A stretch of 7,354 nt of DNA from an uncultured Chitinophagaceae bacterium (GCA_946479005.1 CAMLEM010000078.1:1-7354), one strand, 5' to 3'. Numbered from the stretch's first letter, positions 1 through 7,302 are shown. Made by a program: numbers and translations. Notes: generated from the letters alone by a model not told the origin.

Positions 1-72
1 GTTGAATGCGAAGAAGTTCGCGATCTTACGGACACGCCTTTTCATAAATACTGGATTTATCGGTTTTTCTAA
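1..72 (+). CDS. Possible 3' end of an unidentified plus-strand gene (partial)
   Basis: Reading from base 1, frame 1 is open for 23 codons and closes with TAA at 70-72, followed in frame by TGA at 73-75, a tandem stop. The peptide is acidic then aromatic (it contains EVRDLTDTPF and ends in YRFF) and has a normal mix of residues, so it could be the C-terminus of a gene that begins left of the window and converges on uvrB. I do not recognise the family. It is too short to prove: frame 2 is also open to a TAA at 170-172, and the minus strand in register with frame 1 is open across the whole stretch but lacks an early start codon. The frame choice rests only on codon character and the double stop. 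Confidence 0.3.
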   Translation, partial: VECEEVRDLTDTPFHKYWIYRFF

Positions 73-194
73 TGATCCGCATCTCTCAATGCGAAAGGAT
101 TGGTTTCTCGATACTAAAATAGAAAGGGCCCGGTTAAGGTCAAATTCCGGAAAGGGGTATCTGGCAAAATAAGGCAGTAATACGCAGGCGGGAT

Positions 195-208
195 TCGTAG
201 ATCTACGA
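195..208. repeat. Perfect 14-bp palindrome just downstream of uvrB
   Basis: The sequence TCGTAGATCTACGA is its own reverse complement and lies 3 bp beyond the uvrB stop codon. As RNA it could form a five-pair stem with a GATC loop. Neither strand has a T-run after it, so it does not look like a standard intrinsic terminator. It may be a weak 3'-end hairpin of the uvrB transcript, a protein-binding site, or chance. Confidence 0.5.
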
Positions 209-211
209 TTT

Positions 212-2251
212 CTATTTCTTCATCTCCTCCAGTTTGTTCTGCATCAGGAACATCTCATCCCTGAGCCGGGCCGCTTCCATAAAGTCGAGGTCCCGCGCCG
301 CCTTTTCCATTTCTTTCCGCATACGGCCGATCGCTTTTTCGAGCTGGGGAATGGTTTTGTATTCAGGCTGTTCATCAGCGGCTACGGTCACCAGCTCGCC
401 ATCGGGCGGAATCGCATAGGGATCATCGGGGTTATAGCCCTTTATGTCGAGTACCGATGTCTGGGCAAACACATCTTTTGCGGTCTTGTTCACAGAACGG
501 GGAGTGATGCCGTGCGCAATGTTCCAGGCCACCTGCTTTTCGCGGCGGCGGCTGGTTTCGTCAATGGTCTTTTGCATACTTTCTGTCATCTTATCCGCAT
601 AAAAGATGACCAACCCGTCCACATTCCTTGCGGCCCTTCCCGCCGTTTGGGTGAGTGATTTTTCATTGCGGAGGAAGCCTTCCTTGTCGGCGTCGAGGAT
701 CGCCACCAGGGAAACCTCGGGAAGGTCCAGTCCCTCGCGAAGAAGATTTACCCCCACCAATACATCGATCTTTCCCAGCCTGAGATCGCGAAGGATCTCA
801 ACGCGGTCAAGCGTGTGCACCTCACTATGGATATACTTTGATTTGATGTTGATGCGGTGCAGGTACTTATCCATTTCCTCCGCCATTCTTTTGGTAAGCG
901 TTGTCACCAGCACCCTGTCACCTTTTTTCACGCGTTTGTCGATCTCGTCCAACAGGTCATCGATCTGGTTCACGCTGGGTCGAACTTCAATGGGAGGGTC
1001 CAGCAGGCCGGTGGGTCTCACCACCTGTTCCACCACTACTCCCCCGCATTTTTCAAGCTCATAATCATCGGGGGTGGCCGAAACATAGATCGTCTGGCCC
1101 AGCATCGATTCAAATTCGTGGAAATTGAGCGGGCGATTGTCCAGCGCGGAAGGAAGCCGAAAGCCATAATCTACCAGTATGAGCTTCCTGCTCCTGTCTC
1201 CGCCGTACATACCACTGACCTGGGGAATGGTCTGGTGGCTTTCATCTATCACGCAGAGGAAATCACGGGGGAAATAATCAAGGAGGCAAAATGGACGAGA
1301 TCCGGGTGTTCTCCTGTCGAAGAACCGCGAATAATTTTCGATCCCATTACAGTAACCCAGCTCGCGTATCATTTCCAGGTCATAGTTTACCCGCTCCCCC
1401 AGCCGCTGCGCCTCAATATATTTACCTGAACTCTTGAAATAATCAACCTGGGCGGCCAGTTCATCCTGGATCTCATAGATCACCTGCTGCAGGATATCCT
1501 TTGGCGCCAGGTAAAGGTTTGCCGGGAAAATGGCCGCGTGCTCCATTAACCCGATCCTTTTTCCATTCACCACGTCCATTGTCTCGATCTCTTCGATCTC
1601 ATCTCCGAAAAATGTGATGCGATATCCATAATCCACATAAGGGAGGTTAATGTCAACGGTATCTCCCTTCACCCGGAAAGTTCCCCTGTTAAATTCGAGG
1701 GTCGTTCGGTTATACAGCGAATTGACAAGTGAATGGAGGAACCCCTGGCGGGAGATCTGCTGGCCTTTGGCGATCCGTATGATACCACTTTCGTAGTCGG
1801 TTGGATTACCGATCCCGTAAATGCAGCTCACACTCGCCACTACAATGATATCCCTCCTGCCGCTCAATAAGCTGGAAGTCGCCCGCAAACGAAGCTTATC
1901 CAGTTCCTCATTGATGCTGAGGTCCTTTTCAATGTACACATCACTCACCGGCATATAGGCCTCGGGTTGATAATAATCATAATACGATACGAAGTATTCA
2001 ACCGCGTTCTCCGGGAAAAACTGGCGAAATTCACCATATAATTGAGCAACCAGGGTCTTGTTGTGGGTGAGGACAAGCGTGGGCCGCTGAACATTTTGGA
2101 TCACATTTGCGATGGTAAAGGTCTTTCCGCTGCCCGTCACACCCAATAAGGTCTGGTGTTGTTCACCATTCAGAACGCCCTCCGTCAACTGGGCGATGGC
2201 TTCCGGTTGATCGCCGGCGGGGGGAAAGGGAGCGTGAAGGGTGAAAGCCAT
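212..2251 (-). CDS. uvrB: UvrABC system protein B (excision nuclease helicase subunit)
   Basis: UvrB receives damaged DNA from UvrA, opens the strands with its ATP-driven helicase fold and beta-hairpin, verifies the lesion, and recruits UvrC for incision in cytoplasmic nucleotide excision repair. All landmarks are present (679-residue numbering): GDQP near residue 13, Walker A GVTGSGKT at 37-44, the tyrosine-rich beta-hairpin YYDYYQPEAY at 90-99, the DEAD-type DESH at 336-339, SATP at 391-394, motif VI QTAGRAARN at 535-543, and a C-terminal UVR coiled-coil domain at about 637-667 that contacts UvrC. Length is normal for the family. I chose ATG at 2249-2251. A GTG four codons upstream (2261-2263) is in frame, but it overlaps the best promoter box, and MAF-type N-termini running into GDQP suit the family better. 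The stop is TAG at 212-214. The gene stands alone, diverging from the MG2 gene across 72 bp. Confidence 0.97.
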   Translation of the reverse strand: MAFTLHAPFPPAGDQPEAIAQLTEGVLNGEQHQTLLGVTGSGKTFTIANVIQNVQRPTLVLTHNKTLVAQLYGEFRQFFPENAVEYFVSYYDYYQPEAYMPVSDVYIEKDLSINEELDKLRLRATSSLLSGRRDIIVVASVSCIYGIGNPTDYESGIIRIAKGQQISRQGFLHSLVNSLYNRTTLEFNRGTFRVKGDTVDINLPYVDYGYRITFFGDEIEEIETMDVVNGKRIGLMEHAAIFPANLYLAPKDILQQVIYEIQDELAAQVDYFKSSGKYIEAQRLGERVNYDLEMIRELGYCNGIENYSRFFDRRTPGSRPFCLLDYFPRDFLCVIDESHQTIPQVSGMYGGDRSRKLILVDYGFRLPSALDNRPLNFHEFESMLGQTIYVSATPDDYELEKCGGVVVEQVVRPTGLLDPPIEVRPSVNQIDDLLDEIDKRVKKGDRVLVTTLTKRMAEEMDKYLHRINIKSKYIHSEVHTLDRVEILRDLRLGKIDVLVGVNLLREGLDLPEVSLVAILDADKEGFLRNEKSLTQTAGRAARNVDGLVIFYADKMTESMQKTIDETSRRREKQVAWNIAHGITPRSVNKTAKDVFAQTSVLDIKGYNPDDPYAIPPDGELVTVAADEQPEYKTIPQLEKAIGRMRKEMEKAARDLDFMEAARLRDEMFLMQNKLEEMKK

Positions 2252-2262
2252 AGGAATGTTCA

Positions 2263-2294
2263 CAAATTTAACGTGCAGCAGTCAGGGGATAAAA
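2263..2294 (-). promoter_or_regulatory. Bacteroidota-type promoter of uvrB
   Basis: On the minus strand TAAATTTG (2270 down to 2263) matches the Bacteroidota -7 consensus TAnnTTTG exactly. Twenty bases upstream lies TTTT (2294 to 2291), three of four matches to the -33 element TTTG. The box ends 11 nt before the ATG at 2251, so a start site at the usual distance would leave a leader of only about 5-8 nt and would exclude the upstream GTG as a start. I see no clear box of this kind for the divergent plus-strand gene. Confidence 0.55.
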
Positions 2295-2306
2295 TCCATC
2301 TTAAAC

Positions 2307-2314
2307 GGGAGAAG
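2307..2314 (+). promoter_or_regulatory. Shine-Dalgarno-like site fixing the MG2-gene start
   Basis: GGGAGAAG ends 9 nt before ATG 2324. Purine-rich sites this close to the Shine-Dalgarno consensus are not the rule in Bacteroidota, and the uvrB, recA and yceI starts here lack one. Together with the signal peptide that begins at this ATG, it argues against the longer frame from 2156. Confidence 0.4.
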
Positions 2315-2323
2315 TGCAATACA

Positions 2324-4678
2324 ATGAAATTCAGTTATCTTTTCCTAGCAGGTTTTCTCTGGGGAAGCTTTTTTTCCCGGGCACAGAGTTTTGAAAGCGC
2401 GCTGGCTTCCTACCAGGCGGGCGCTGAGATCTTTCTTCACCACGACCAGGAGGAATATGTGCCTGGTGAAACGATCTGGTTCAAGGCATATGTGACCGAG
2501 AACGGAAAGCCCACAGCCAGGAGTACCAATCTTTTTGTGCGCCTTCTCTCTCCTTCCGGCGCCGTTCTTTCCGAGCAGCTTTACCAGGTATTGGGAGCGG
2601 TGGCAAAAGGAAGCATCGATCTTTCTCCGGACCTGCCCAATGGAGTTTACCAGGTACAAATTTTTACTAATGAGATGCTGGCTCATAAACGATCCCGCGA
2701 ATTCGTCATCCCCATTACCCGGAACAACCGCGTGATGGAAGGCAACGGGGAACTGGTGACCAGGTTCTACCCCGAAGGAGGTTCTCTGTTTCCGGGCATC
2801 ACAAACCGGGTTGCTTTCGTTGCTGAGCAAAACGGGCAACCTGTGAGCGTAAACGGACAGGTTAAAGAGAAGGGAGGACAGGCCATAACGACCATTCAGT
2901 CATTTCACGATGGATTGGGGCGTTTTGAATTCATTCCCGTTTTGGGCAAGCGATATGAAGTGGAACTCGAGTGGCGGGGATCCAAAAAGGTTTTTGATCT
3001 GCCTGCTTTAGCAGCATCCGGGGTTCAACTGCAGGTGGATGATATAGAGGATGGGAAATCCTTCCTTTTATCAAGGGTTGCTACATCTCCAGGTGAAAAT
3101 GCGGTGATCACCCTGGTGGCTGAGATCAACGGAAGCGTGGTATATGAGCAGGAGATCGCATTTGAAGATTATCCTTCACTGAAAGGGGGGTTACTTACCA
3201 CGGAACTTCCCTCCGGGATCCTTCATTTTACTGTTTTTGACAAGCAAAAGAATATCCTGGCTGAAAGACTCTGTTTTGTTGACAATGGGGAGTACCTGGT
3301 CCCTGCGGGCATCGAAGTAAAGGAATTTAGTCGGGAGGCTAGAAGCCGGCAGGAACTCGGGATCAGTTTTCCCGGCGGCAATGCGTTCAGTGGTTCAATA
3401 GCGGTTGTCCAGGGAGAGGGGCATCGTGATGAGAATATTATTTCGGACCTGCTGTTATCATCCCGGCTCAAAGGTTTTATTCGTCAACCTGCCTGGTATC
3501 TCCTGCCGAAGGACAGCAACCGCAGGGCGTTGGATATTCTTCTGCAGACGCGGCAATTGAATGGCCCTGGCTGGGAACTTGTGCTCCGTGGAATGAAAGC
3601 GCCTGTTGAAAGCGCTCCGGATTTCATCAGCGTATCCGGCGTGGTGATGGATAAAGATGAAAAGAAAACAATGGGACCGGGAAGGCTGACTTTCTACCTC
3701 GAAACCGAAGGGGGCAACACGCTGAATTTCGAGGCAAAGGTGGGAGATGATGGCCGGTTTCGACTGGATTCTATGGAATTTTCCGGGAAAGCGAAACTGT
3801 TTTATATGTATACCGATATCCACGATAAACAGCCTTCCATAAAGATCCTTGACCTGGAACAAAACTTTCCTGCGGACGTCTCTATGCCTTTTACTCCATT
3901 GGAAGGACTTCGTTACCAGGATGGCAGCAGTGGCGATCTCACGTCGCGGATCGGCCAAGTAAGAAATCACGACGAGCAGGTGAAGATCCTCGAAAGAGTG
4001 ACACTGAATGTAAAAAAGCAAAGGCCAGCCGATCTCGTGGAAGAAAAATATACCAGTGGGGTGTTCCGGATGCAGGCAGCAAGAACGCTTGATAATATCA
4101 ATGAACCCTCGCGGGATGTAAGTATGAGTGTCGTAGATTATATCCGGAACCGAATCAATGAGGTGGAACTCACAGGGGCGGGATTTGTAAACAGGAAGAC
4201 GATGAGTATGGGCACTCAAACCCGTTGGGCGGTCGGTGTTTTCCTTGACGGACATTTGACCACGATGTCGTTTCTCCGTACGATCCGCGTGGGCGATGTG
4301 GCCCTCGTTAAATTTTTTGATGTAGGATGGGTAGGCGTGGGAAGCACCTATCCCGGCGGGGCCATCGCTGTTTTTACAAAGCAGCAATCTGATATGGAGG
4401 CACCCAGGTCTCTGAAGCTGGATCACGTGCCCGTCAATGGGTTCACGATTCCAAAGAATTTTCTACACATTGATTACGGGCAGAAGGATGTCAAGCACAC
4501 GGCGCACGATCACCGGCATACGCTTTACTGGAACCCGGACCTTGTACTTTCTCCGGGGGAACAATCCTTTGTGTTTTCATTCTATAATAATGACCTCGGA
4601 AAGGAGCCGAAAAGGGTCATCATCCAGGGTTTCACACCGGACGGCAAGCTGTTTTACCTGGAAAAGTTATTGCAATAA
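2324..4678 (+). CDS. Exported MG2-domain protein with TonB-receptor plug-like region, no beta-barrel
   Basis: This 784-residue protein begins with a signal peptide (charged start, hydrophobic residues 4-17, likely cleavage after SRA at residue 20, before Gln). Residues ~33-130 look like a macroglobulin MG2 domain (AEIFLHHDQEEYVPGETIWF, then a DLPNGVYQVQIF strand). Residues ~435-500 resemble a carboxypeptidase-regulatory-like beta-sandwich (SVSGVVMD ... DDGRFRLDSM). Residues ~600-686 resemble a degenerate TonB-receptor plug (VGVFLDGH ... VALVKFFDVG ... YPGGAIAVFTK). The C-terminal segment HTLYWNPDL ... FVFSFYNND ... VIIQGFTPDGK is a hallmark of this Bacteroidota family. No 22-strand barrel follows, so it is not a transporter; the cellular role is unknown, perhaps a periplasmic or surface envelope factor. 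The open frame extends upstream to 2156 inside uvrB, but ATG 2324 is preferred because it precedes the signal peptide and has GGGAGAAG 9 nt upstream. It converges on the YceI gene. Confidence 0.85.
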   Translation: MKFSYLFLAGFLWGSFFSRAQSFESALASYQAGAEIFLHHDQEEYVPGETIWFKAYVTENGKPTARSTNLFVRLLSPSGAVLSEQLYQVLGAVAKGSIDLSPDLPNGVYQVQIFTNEMLAHKRSREFVIPITRNNRVMEGNGELVTRFYPEGGSLFPGITNRVAFVAEQNGQPVSVNGQVKEKGGQAITTIQSFHDGLGRFEFIPVLGKRYEVELEWRGSKKVFDLPALAASGVQLQVDDIEDGKSFLLSRVATSPGENAVITLVAEINGSVVYEQEIAFEDYPSLKGGLLTTELPSGILHFTVFDKQKNILAERLCFVDNGEYLVPAGIEVKEFSREARSRQELGISFPGGNAFSGSIAVVQGEGHRDENIISDLLLSSRLKGFIRQPAWYLLPKDSNRRALDILLQTRQLNGPGWELVLRGMKAPVESAPDFISVSGVVMDKDEKKTMGPGRLTFYLETEGGNTLNFEAKVGDDGRFRLDSMEFSGKAKLFYMYTDIHDKQPSIKILDLEQNFPADVSMPFTPLEGLRYQDGSSGDLTSRIGQVRNHDEQVKILERVTLNVKKQRPADLVEEKYTSGVFRMQAARTLDNINEPSRDVSMSVVDYIRNRINEVELTGAGFVNRKTMSMGTQTRWAVGVFLDGHLTTMSFLRTIRVGDVALVKFFDVGWVGVGSTYPGGAIAVFTKQQSDMEAPRSLKLDHVPVNGFTIPKNFLHIDYGQKDVKHTAHDHRHTLYWNPDLVLSPGEQSFVFSFYNNDLGKEPKRVIIQGFTPDGKLFYLEKLLQ

Positions 4679-4697
4679 AAAAGGGGCTAACGCCCCT
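4677..4697 (-). terminator. Intrinsic terminator of the yceI transcript
   Basis: A six-pair stem, AGGGGC (4682-4687) with GCCCCT (4692-4697) around a TAAC loop, is followed on the minus strand by six Ts (opposite A4677-A4682). It begins 10 nt past the YceI stop codon. The U-tract lies antisense to the stop codon of the convergent plus-strand gene. For plus-strand transcripts the same hairpin comes right after the stop but has no U-run behind it, so termination in that direction would be weaker. Confidence 0.85.
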
Positions 4698-4707
4698 CGA
4701 AAATTCA

Positions 4708-5250
4708 TTAGAAATTTGCCGACACGGAGATCCTGGGTTCAGGGGCCACCTTACCTGCATCGATGGGTACTCCCTTGATGTCAAAATCCGCGAGTTTAAT
4801 GGAGAATGTCGTGCTTGCAGAGATCTTTCCGTCGTTCACAACCAGGGTCACTGGCGTTTTCACTTCCTTGGTTTTATCCTTGATGGCCAATTTGCCCGAC
4901 ACCGTTACGGTGTAAGTTCCATTTTTTGCAAAGTTCACTGCTGAAAGCTTCGTGATCTTTCCCCTGAAAGTGAAGCTGGGCCAATCTTTGGAGTTCATCC
5001 AGTTTTCACCGTTGAAATGTTCCTGGATCCTGGGATTGGAGAATGCAAAGCTGGCTACCATCGCTTCGAAATCGACTGCACCCGTTTCGGTGTTGATCGA
5101 TCCGTTCACGGTATTATTGGTGGCCTTCGGAAGGGCATCCTTAGGTGTGGTGGCATCGAATGTTACAGTAGCTGACGAAGTGGTTTTCTTTTGGGCATAG
5201 ACTGCACTTGCGAGCATCAGGAAAGCAAAGGCGAAAAAGGATTTTTTCAT
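4708..5250 (-). CDS. Secreted YceI-family protein
   Basis: The 180-residue product carries a clear signal peptide (MKKSFFAFAFLML, cleavage probably after VYA at residue 19, before Gln). The mature part fits the YceI family, a lipocalin-like beta-barrel that in characterised members binds polyisoprenoid lipids in the periplasm. Visible family features are a strand near residue 27 (ATVTFDATTP), the conserved block around IQEHFNGENWMNSKDWPSF (75-93) leading into TFRGKIT, the VSGKLAIKDKTKEV segment (117-130) and the closing strand ISVSANF. No metal or catalytic site is expected. Length is typical of exported Bacteroidota YceI proteins. It starts 9 bp after the OB-fold membrane gene and ends in a strong terminator, so the two are probably co-transcribed. 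The ligand is unknown. No strong Shine-Dalgarno site is seen (AAGAAA only). Confidence 0.9.
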   Translation of the reverse strand: MKKSFFAFAFLMLASAVYAQKKTTSSATVTFDATTPKDALPKATNNTVNGSINTETGAVDFEAMVASFAFSNPRIQEHFNGENWMNSKDWPSFTFRGKITKLSAVNFAKNGTYTVTVSGKLAIKDKTKEVKTPVTLVVNDGKISASTTFSIKLADFDIKGVPIDAGKVAPEPRISVSANF

Positions 5251-5259
5251 TTTCTTGTA

Positions 5260-6150
5260 TTATTGATTAATTAAAGCACATCTTTTAAAGCTGATCGTTT
5301 CCGTTTCCAGTATCACACTGTATATCCCCCCGCTGCAGGAGGCCCGGATGACCACAGAGTCGCCGGCCTTTAATTGCCGGGCGGCTTCAAAATACGGGTC
5401 CACAAAAGGAAAAATCGCAAACGACCCCGTACTGTCTGCCATCTTGATATTAATAGTCGAGTCATTTGGCATTTCCGTTTCAGAGATCCGCCCGGTAACT
5501 GTTAAAATTTGTTCCCGGTATCTCGCGTTAGCGAGGCTGTCATTCTCCCGGAATTCCCGGATAAGATCCTGGCTCCAGACCGTGTATTTCGATTCCACCC
5601 TGGCCGTGTCTTCATATTTTTCTTTTTCCGTTTTCTTTTCGATGATCCTGAAGCCGATCCAGGCTGCCAGGGGCCCCAGGACGATCAATAACAAACGGAT
5701 CCACAGTTTTGTGCGAACGAGGGTCAAAATAATTCCGATTCCCGCTAATATGACCAGGTAGAACCCGGGTAAGATTGACCCGGACATTGAGCTTCCGACG
5801 CCCAGCATAAGCAAGGTCTTTGTAAAAAGAAAATACACGGTGGCCATCGTGAGTACCAGCACTCCGGACAGGATCGCAACGAAGCTGCCGTTCTTTTTCA
5901 TTACGGCAAGCATCAGGGCTGCGAGGGCGGCAGCCGGGACCAGCCAAAACAGTTTGAGAAGAATGTCCAGTTTGGGATACGGATTATCGAGTCCAAAATT
6001 CTCCGACGACAGGGCGAAGAAGTTTCCAGAAGGAAGTGCATAGCCAGGGACCCGCAACTCATCCCATTTTACCCAGGGAATGAAAAAGCCTGCCAGCAAA
6101 AGCAGCGCAAACACGATCGTCAGCGCGTTGTATGACCGGGATGACCTCAT
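5260..6150 (-). CDS. Multi-pass membrane protein with C-terminal OB-fold (tRNA_anti-like) domain
   Basis: In this 296-residue protein, residues 1-171 contain about five hydrophobic segments (roughly 9-27, 64-84, 90-116, 127-146 and 150-171). A charged linker (EKKTEKEKYEDTARVES) leads to a domain at about 187-296 resembling the tRNA_anti-like OB-fold family: LIREFRENDSLANARYREQ, then ILTVTGRISE, a FAIFPFVD strand, GDSVVIRASCSGG and a final YSVILETETISF. In that family the fold is found attached to membrane or signal-peptide regions in many Bacteroidota proteins; the ligand is not known, and the name does not imply tRNA binding. ATG 6148-6150 starts the first hydrophobic segment and follows a promoter box. 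It is upstream of, and probably co-transcribed with, the YceI gene (9-bp gap). By inference it acts in the cell envelope. Confidence 0.75.
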   Translation of the reverse strand: MRSSRSYNALTIVFALLLLAGFFIPWVKWDELRVPGYALPSGNFFALSSENFGLDNPYPKLDILLKLFWLVPAAALAALMLAVMKKNGSFVAILSGVLVLTMATVYFLFTKTLLMLGVGSSMSGSILPGFYLVILAGIGIILTLVRTKLWIRLLLIVLGPLAAWIGFRIIEKKTEKEKYEDTARVESKYTVWSQDLIREFRENDSLANARYREQILTVTGRISETEMPNDSTINIKMADSTGSFAIFPFVDPYFEAARQLKAGDSVVIRASCSGGIYSVILETETISFKRCALINQ

Positions 6151-6158
6151 TAAGGTAT

Positions 6159-6166
6159 CAAATGTA
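6159..6166 (-). promoter_or_regulatory. Bacteroidota -7 promoter box for the OB-fold/yceI unit
   Basis: TACATTTG on the minus strand (6166 down to 6159) matches TAnnTTTG exactly and ends 8 nt before the ATG at 6150. The region 19-21 nt upstream lacks a clear TTTG or TTG -33 element (GTTA at 20 nt), so the call rests on the -7 box. The implied leader is only a few nucleotides long. Confidence 0.45.
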
Positions 6167-6169
6167 ATA

Positions 6170-6181
6170 ATGTTTAAACAT
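6170..6181. repeat. 12-bp perfect palindrome within the OB-fold gene promoter (candidate operator)
   Basis: ATGTTTAAACAT is a perfect palindrome starting 3 bp upstream of the TACATTTG -7 box, in the spacer between the promoter elements. That is where a dimeric repressor could act. It could also be chance in an AT-rich spacer, since only one copy was noticed in the window. Confidence 0.35.
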
Positions 6182-6208
6182 CGACGTAACTTTAAAAACC
6201 TTAATTTT

Positions 6209-6235
6209 AAAAAAAGCCGTCCTCTAAGGGACGGC
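6209..6235 (-). terminator. Intrinsic terminator of recA
   Basis: A seven-pair stem, GCCGTCC (6216-6222) with GGACGGC (6229-6235), is extended by one G-U pair around a CTAA loop. On the minus strand it is followed by seven Ts (opposite A6209-A6215). It begins about 30 nt after the recA stop and separates recA from the OB-fold/yceI unit. Confidence 0.9.
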
Positions 6236-6266
6236 CGACTTACTAACCCTGCAAGTACATTGAAGA

Positions 6267-7298
6267 TCAGGCTGTTTGCATCTCCTTGATTTTTTCCCTG
6301 ATCTTCATTTCAATTTCCCTGGCCAGTTCGGGATTATCTACCATCAGTTGCTTCACGGCATCCCTTCCCTGTCCCAGCTTATCGTTATTATAGCTATACC
6401 AGGAGCCGCTTTTCTGAATGATGCCCAGTTCCGTACCCATATCAATAATCTCTCCTGTTTTCGAGATCCCTTCTCCGAAAATGATATCGAATTCTGCCGC
6501 CCTGAAGGGGGGGGCGACCTTATTCTTAACGACCTTAACTTTTACGTGGTTGCCAATGGCTTCATCCCCATCCTTTACCTGTTGGGTACGGCGAATATCC
6601 AGTCGCACGGATGCGTAGAATTTGAGTGCATTTCCGCCTGTTGTGGTTTCGGGATTCCCGAACATCACGCCGATCTTTTCGCGCAGTTGGTTGATGAAGA
6701 TGCAGATCGTATTTGTCTTCGCAATGGTGGCTGTGAGTTTTCTTAAGGCCTGTGACATCAGGCGGGCATGCAGGCCCATTTTGCTGTCTCCCATCTCTCC
6801 TTCCAGTTCGCTTTTGGGAACCAGGGCAGCCACGGAATCGATCACCACCACATCCAGTGCGCCGGAAAGGATCAGCCTGTCGGCGATCTCCAGGGCCTGT
6901 TCTCCATAATCAGGCTGAGAGATCAAAAGATTGTCCACATCCACCCCTAATTTTTGCGCATAAGAGCTGTCAAAAGCGTGTTCTGCATCAATGAATGCGC
7001 ACATCCCGCCTTTTTTCTGCGCTTCCGCGATCACGTGGGTGGCGATGGTTGTTTTACCGGAGGATTCAGGCCCATAGATCTCAATGACCCTTCCCCGCGG
7101 CAGGCCCCCGATGCCAAGAGCTACATCCAGGCCAATCGAGCCGGTGGAGATCACTTCCTGCTGGGCTTCTGTCTTATCACCCAGCATCATTACACTGCCT
7201 TTTCCATAATCCTTCTCCAGCTTATCCATAGTAAGCTTGAGGGCTTTCAGTTTCTCATTATTGACTGACATATCGGTGGTTTTTTCTGTTTTTGCCAT
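6267..7298 (-). CDS. recA: Recombinase RecA
   Basis: RecA polymerises on single-stranded DNA and uses ATP to search for homology and exchange strands; in species with LexA it also triggers LexA self-cleavage. The 343-residue sequence is complete: Walker [10 protein letters not shown] at 76-84, the catalytic glutamate in DAEHAFD (E106), Walker B VVVIDS with D154, loop L1 around [10 protein letters not shown] (166-175), [10 protein letters not shown] with the allosteric Gln at 204, loop L2 [10 protein letters not shown] (214-223), and a charged C-terminal tail. The start is ATG 7296-7298 (MAKTEKTT). A second in-frame ATG at residue 10 (7269-7271) is possible, because a promoter-like CAACTTTG lies only 4 nt before the first ATG. 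The stop is TGA at 6267-6269, followed by a strong terminator. The gene appears monocistronic here. An eight-C run lies within codons for Ala-Pro-Pro near residue 263. Confidence 0.98.
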   Translation of the reverse strand: MAKTEKTTDMSVNNEKLKALKLTMDKLEKDYGKGSVMMLGDKTEAQQEVISTGSIGLDVALGIGGLPRGRVIEIYGPESSGKTTIATHVIAEAQKKGGMCAFIDAEHAFDSSYAQKLGVDVDNLLISQPDYGEQALEIADRLILSGALDVVVIDSVAALVPKSELEGEMGDSKMGLHARLMSQALRKLTATIAKTNTICIFINQLREKIGVMFGNPETTTGGNALKFYASVRLDIRRTQQVKDGDEAIGNHVKVKVVKNKVAPPFRAAEFDIIFGEGISKTGEIIDMGTELGIIQKSGSWYSYNNDKLGQGRDAVKQLMVDNPELAREIEMKIREKIKEMQTA

Positions 7299-7302
7299 AA
7301 TT

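Noticed and set aside
78..93. Five-pair hairpin CGCAT/ATGCG considered as a terminator
   Set aside because: The stem is short and there is no T-run on either strand after it.
857..1429. 190-codon plus-strand open frame opposite uvrB
   Set aside because: It lies wholly inside a strongly conserved uvrB. The peptide is rich in His and Arg with no recognisable domain, typical of an antisense shadow.
2156..2323. Upstream extension of the MG2 gene reading frame
   Set aside because: It overlaps the 5' end of uvrB on the other strand, and would place a long charged segment before an obvious signal peptide. ATG 2324 has a ribosome-binding-like site and starts the signal peptide.
2252..2323. LexA-like or other shared repair operator before uvrB
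   Set aside because: I saw no CTGT-N8-ACAG site or other convincing inverted repeat in the spacer, and nothing shared with the recA upstream region.
3458..4426. 322-codon minus-strand open frame opposite the MG2 gene
   Set aside because: It is antisense to a gene with clear domains and a signal peptide. Its own product has no recognisable fold and a shadow-like composition.
6276..6746. 156-codon plus-strand open frame opposite recA
   Set aside because: It is antisense to the fully conserved recA, with no homology features.
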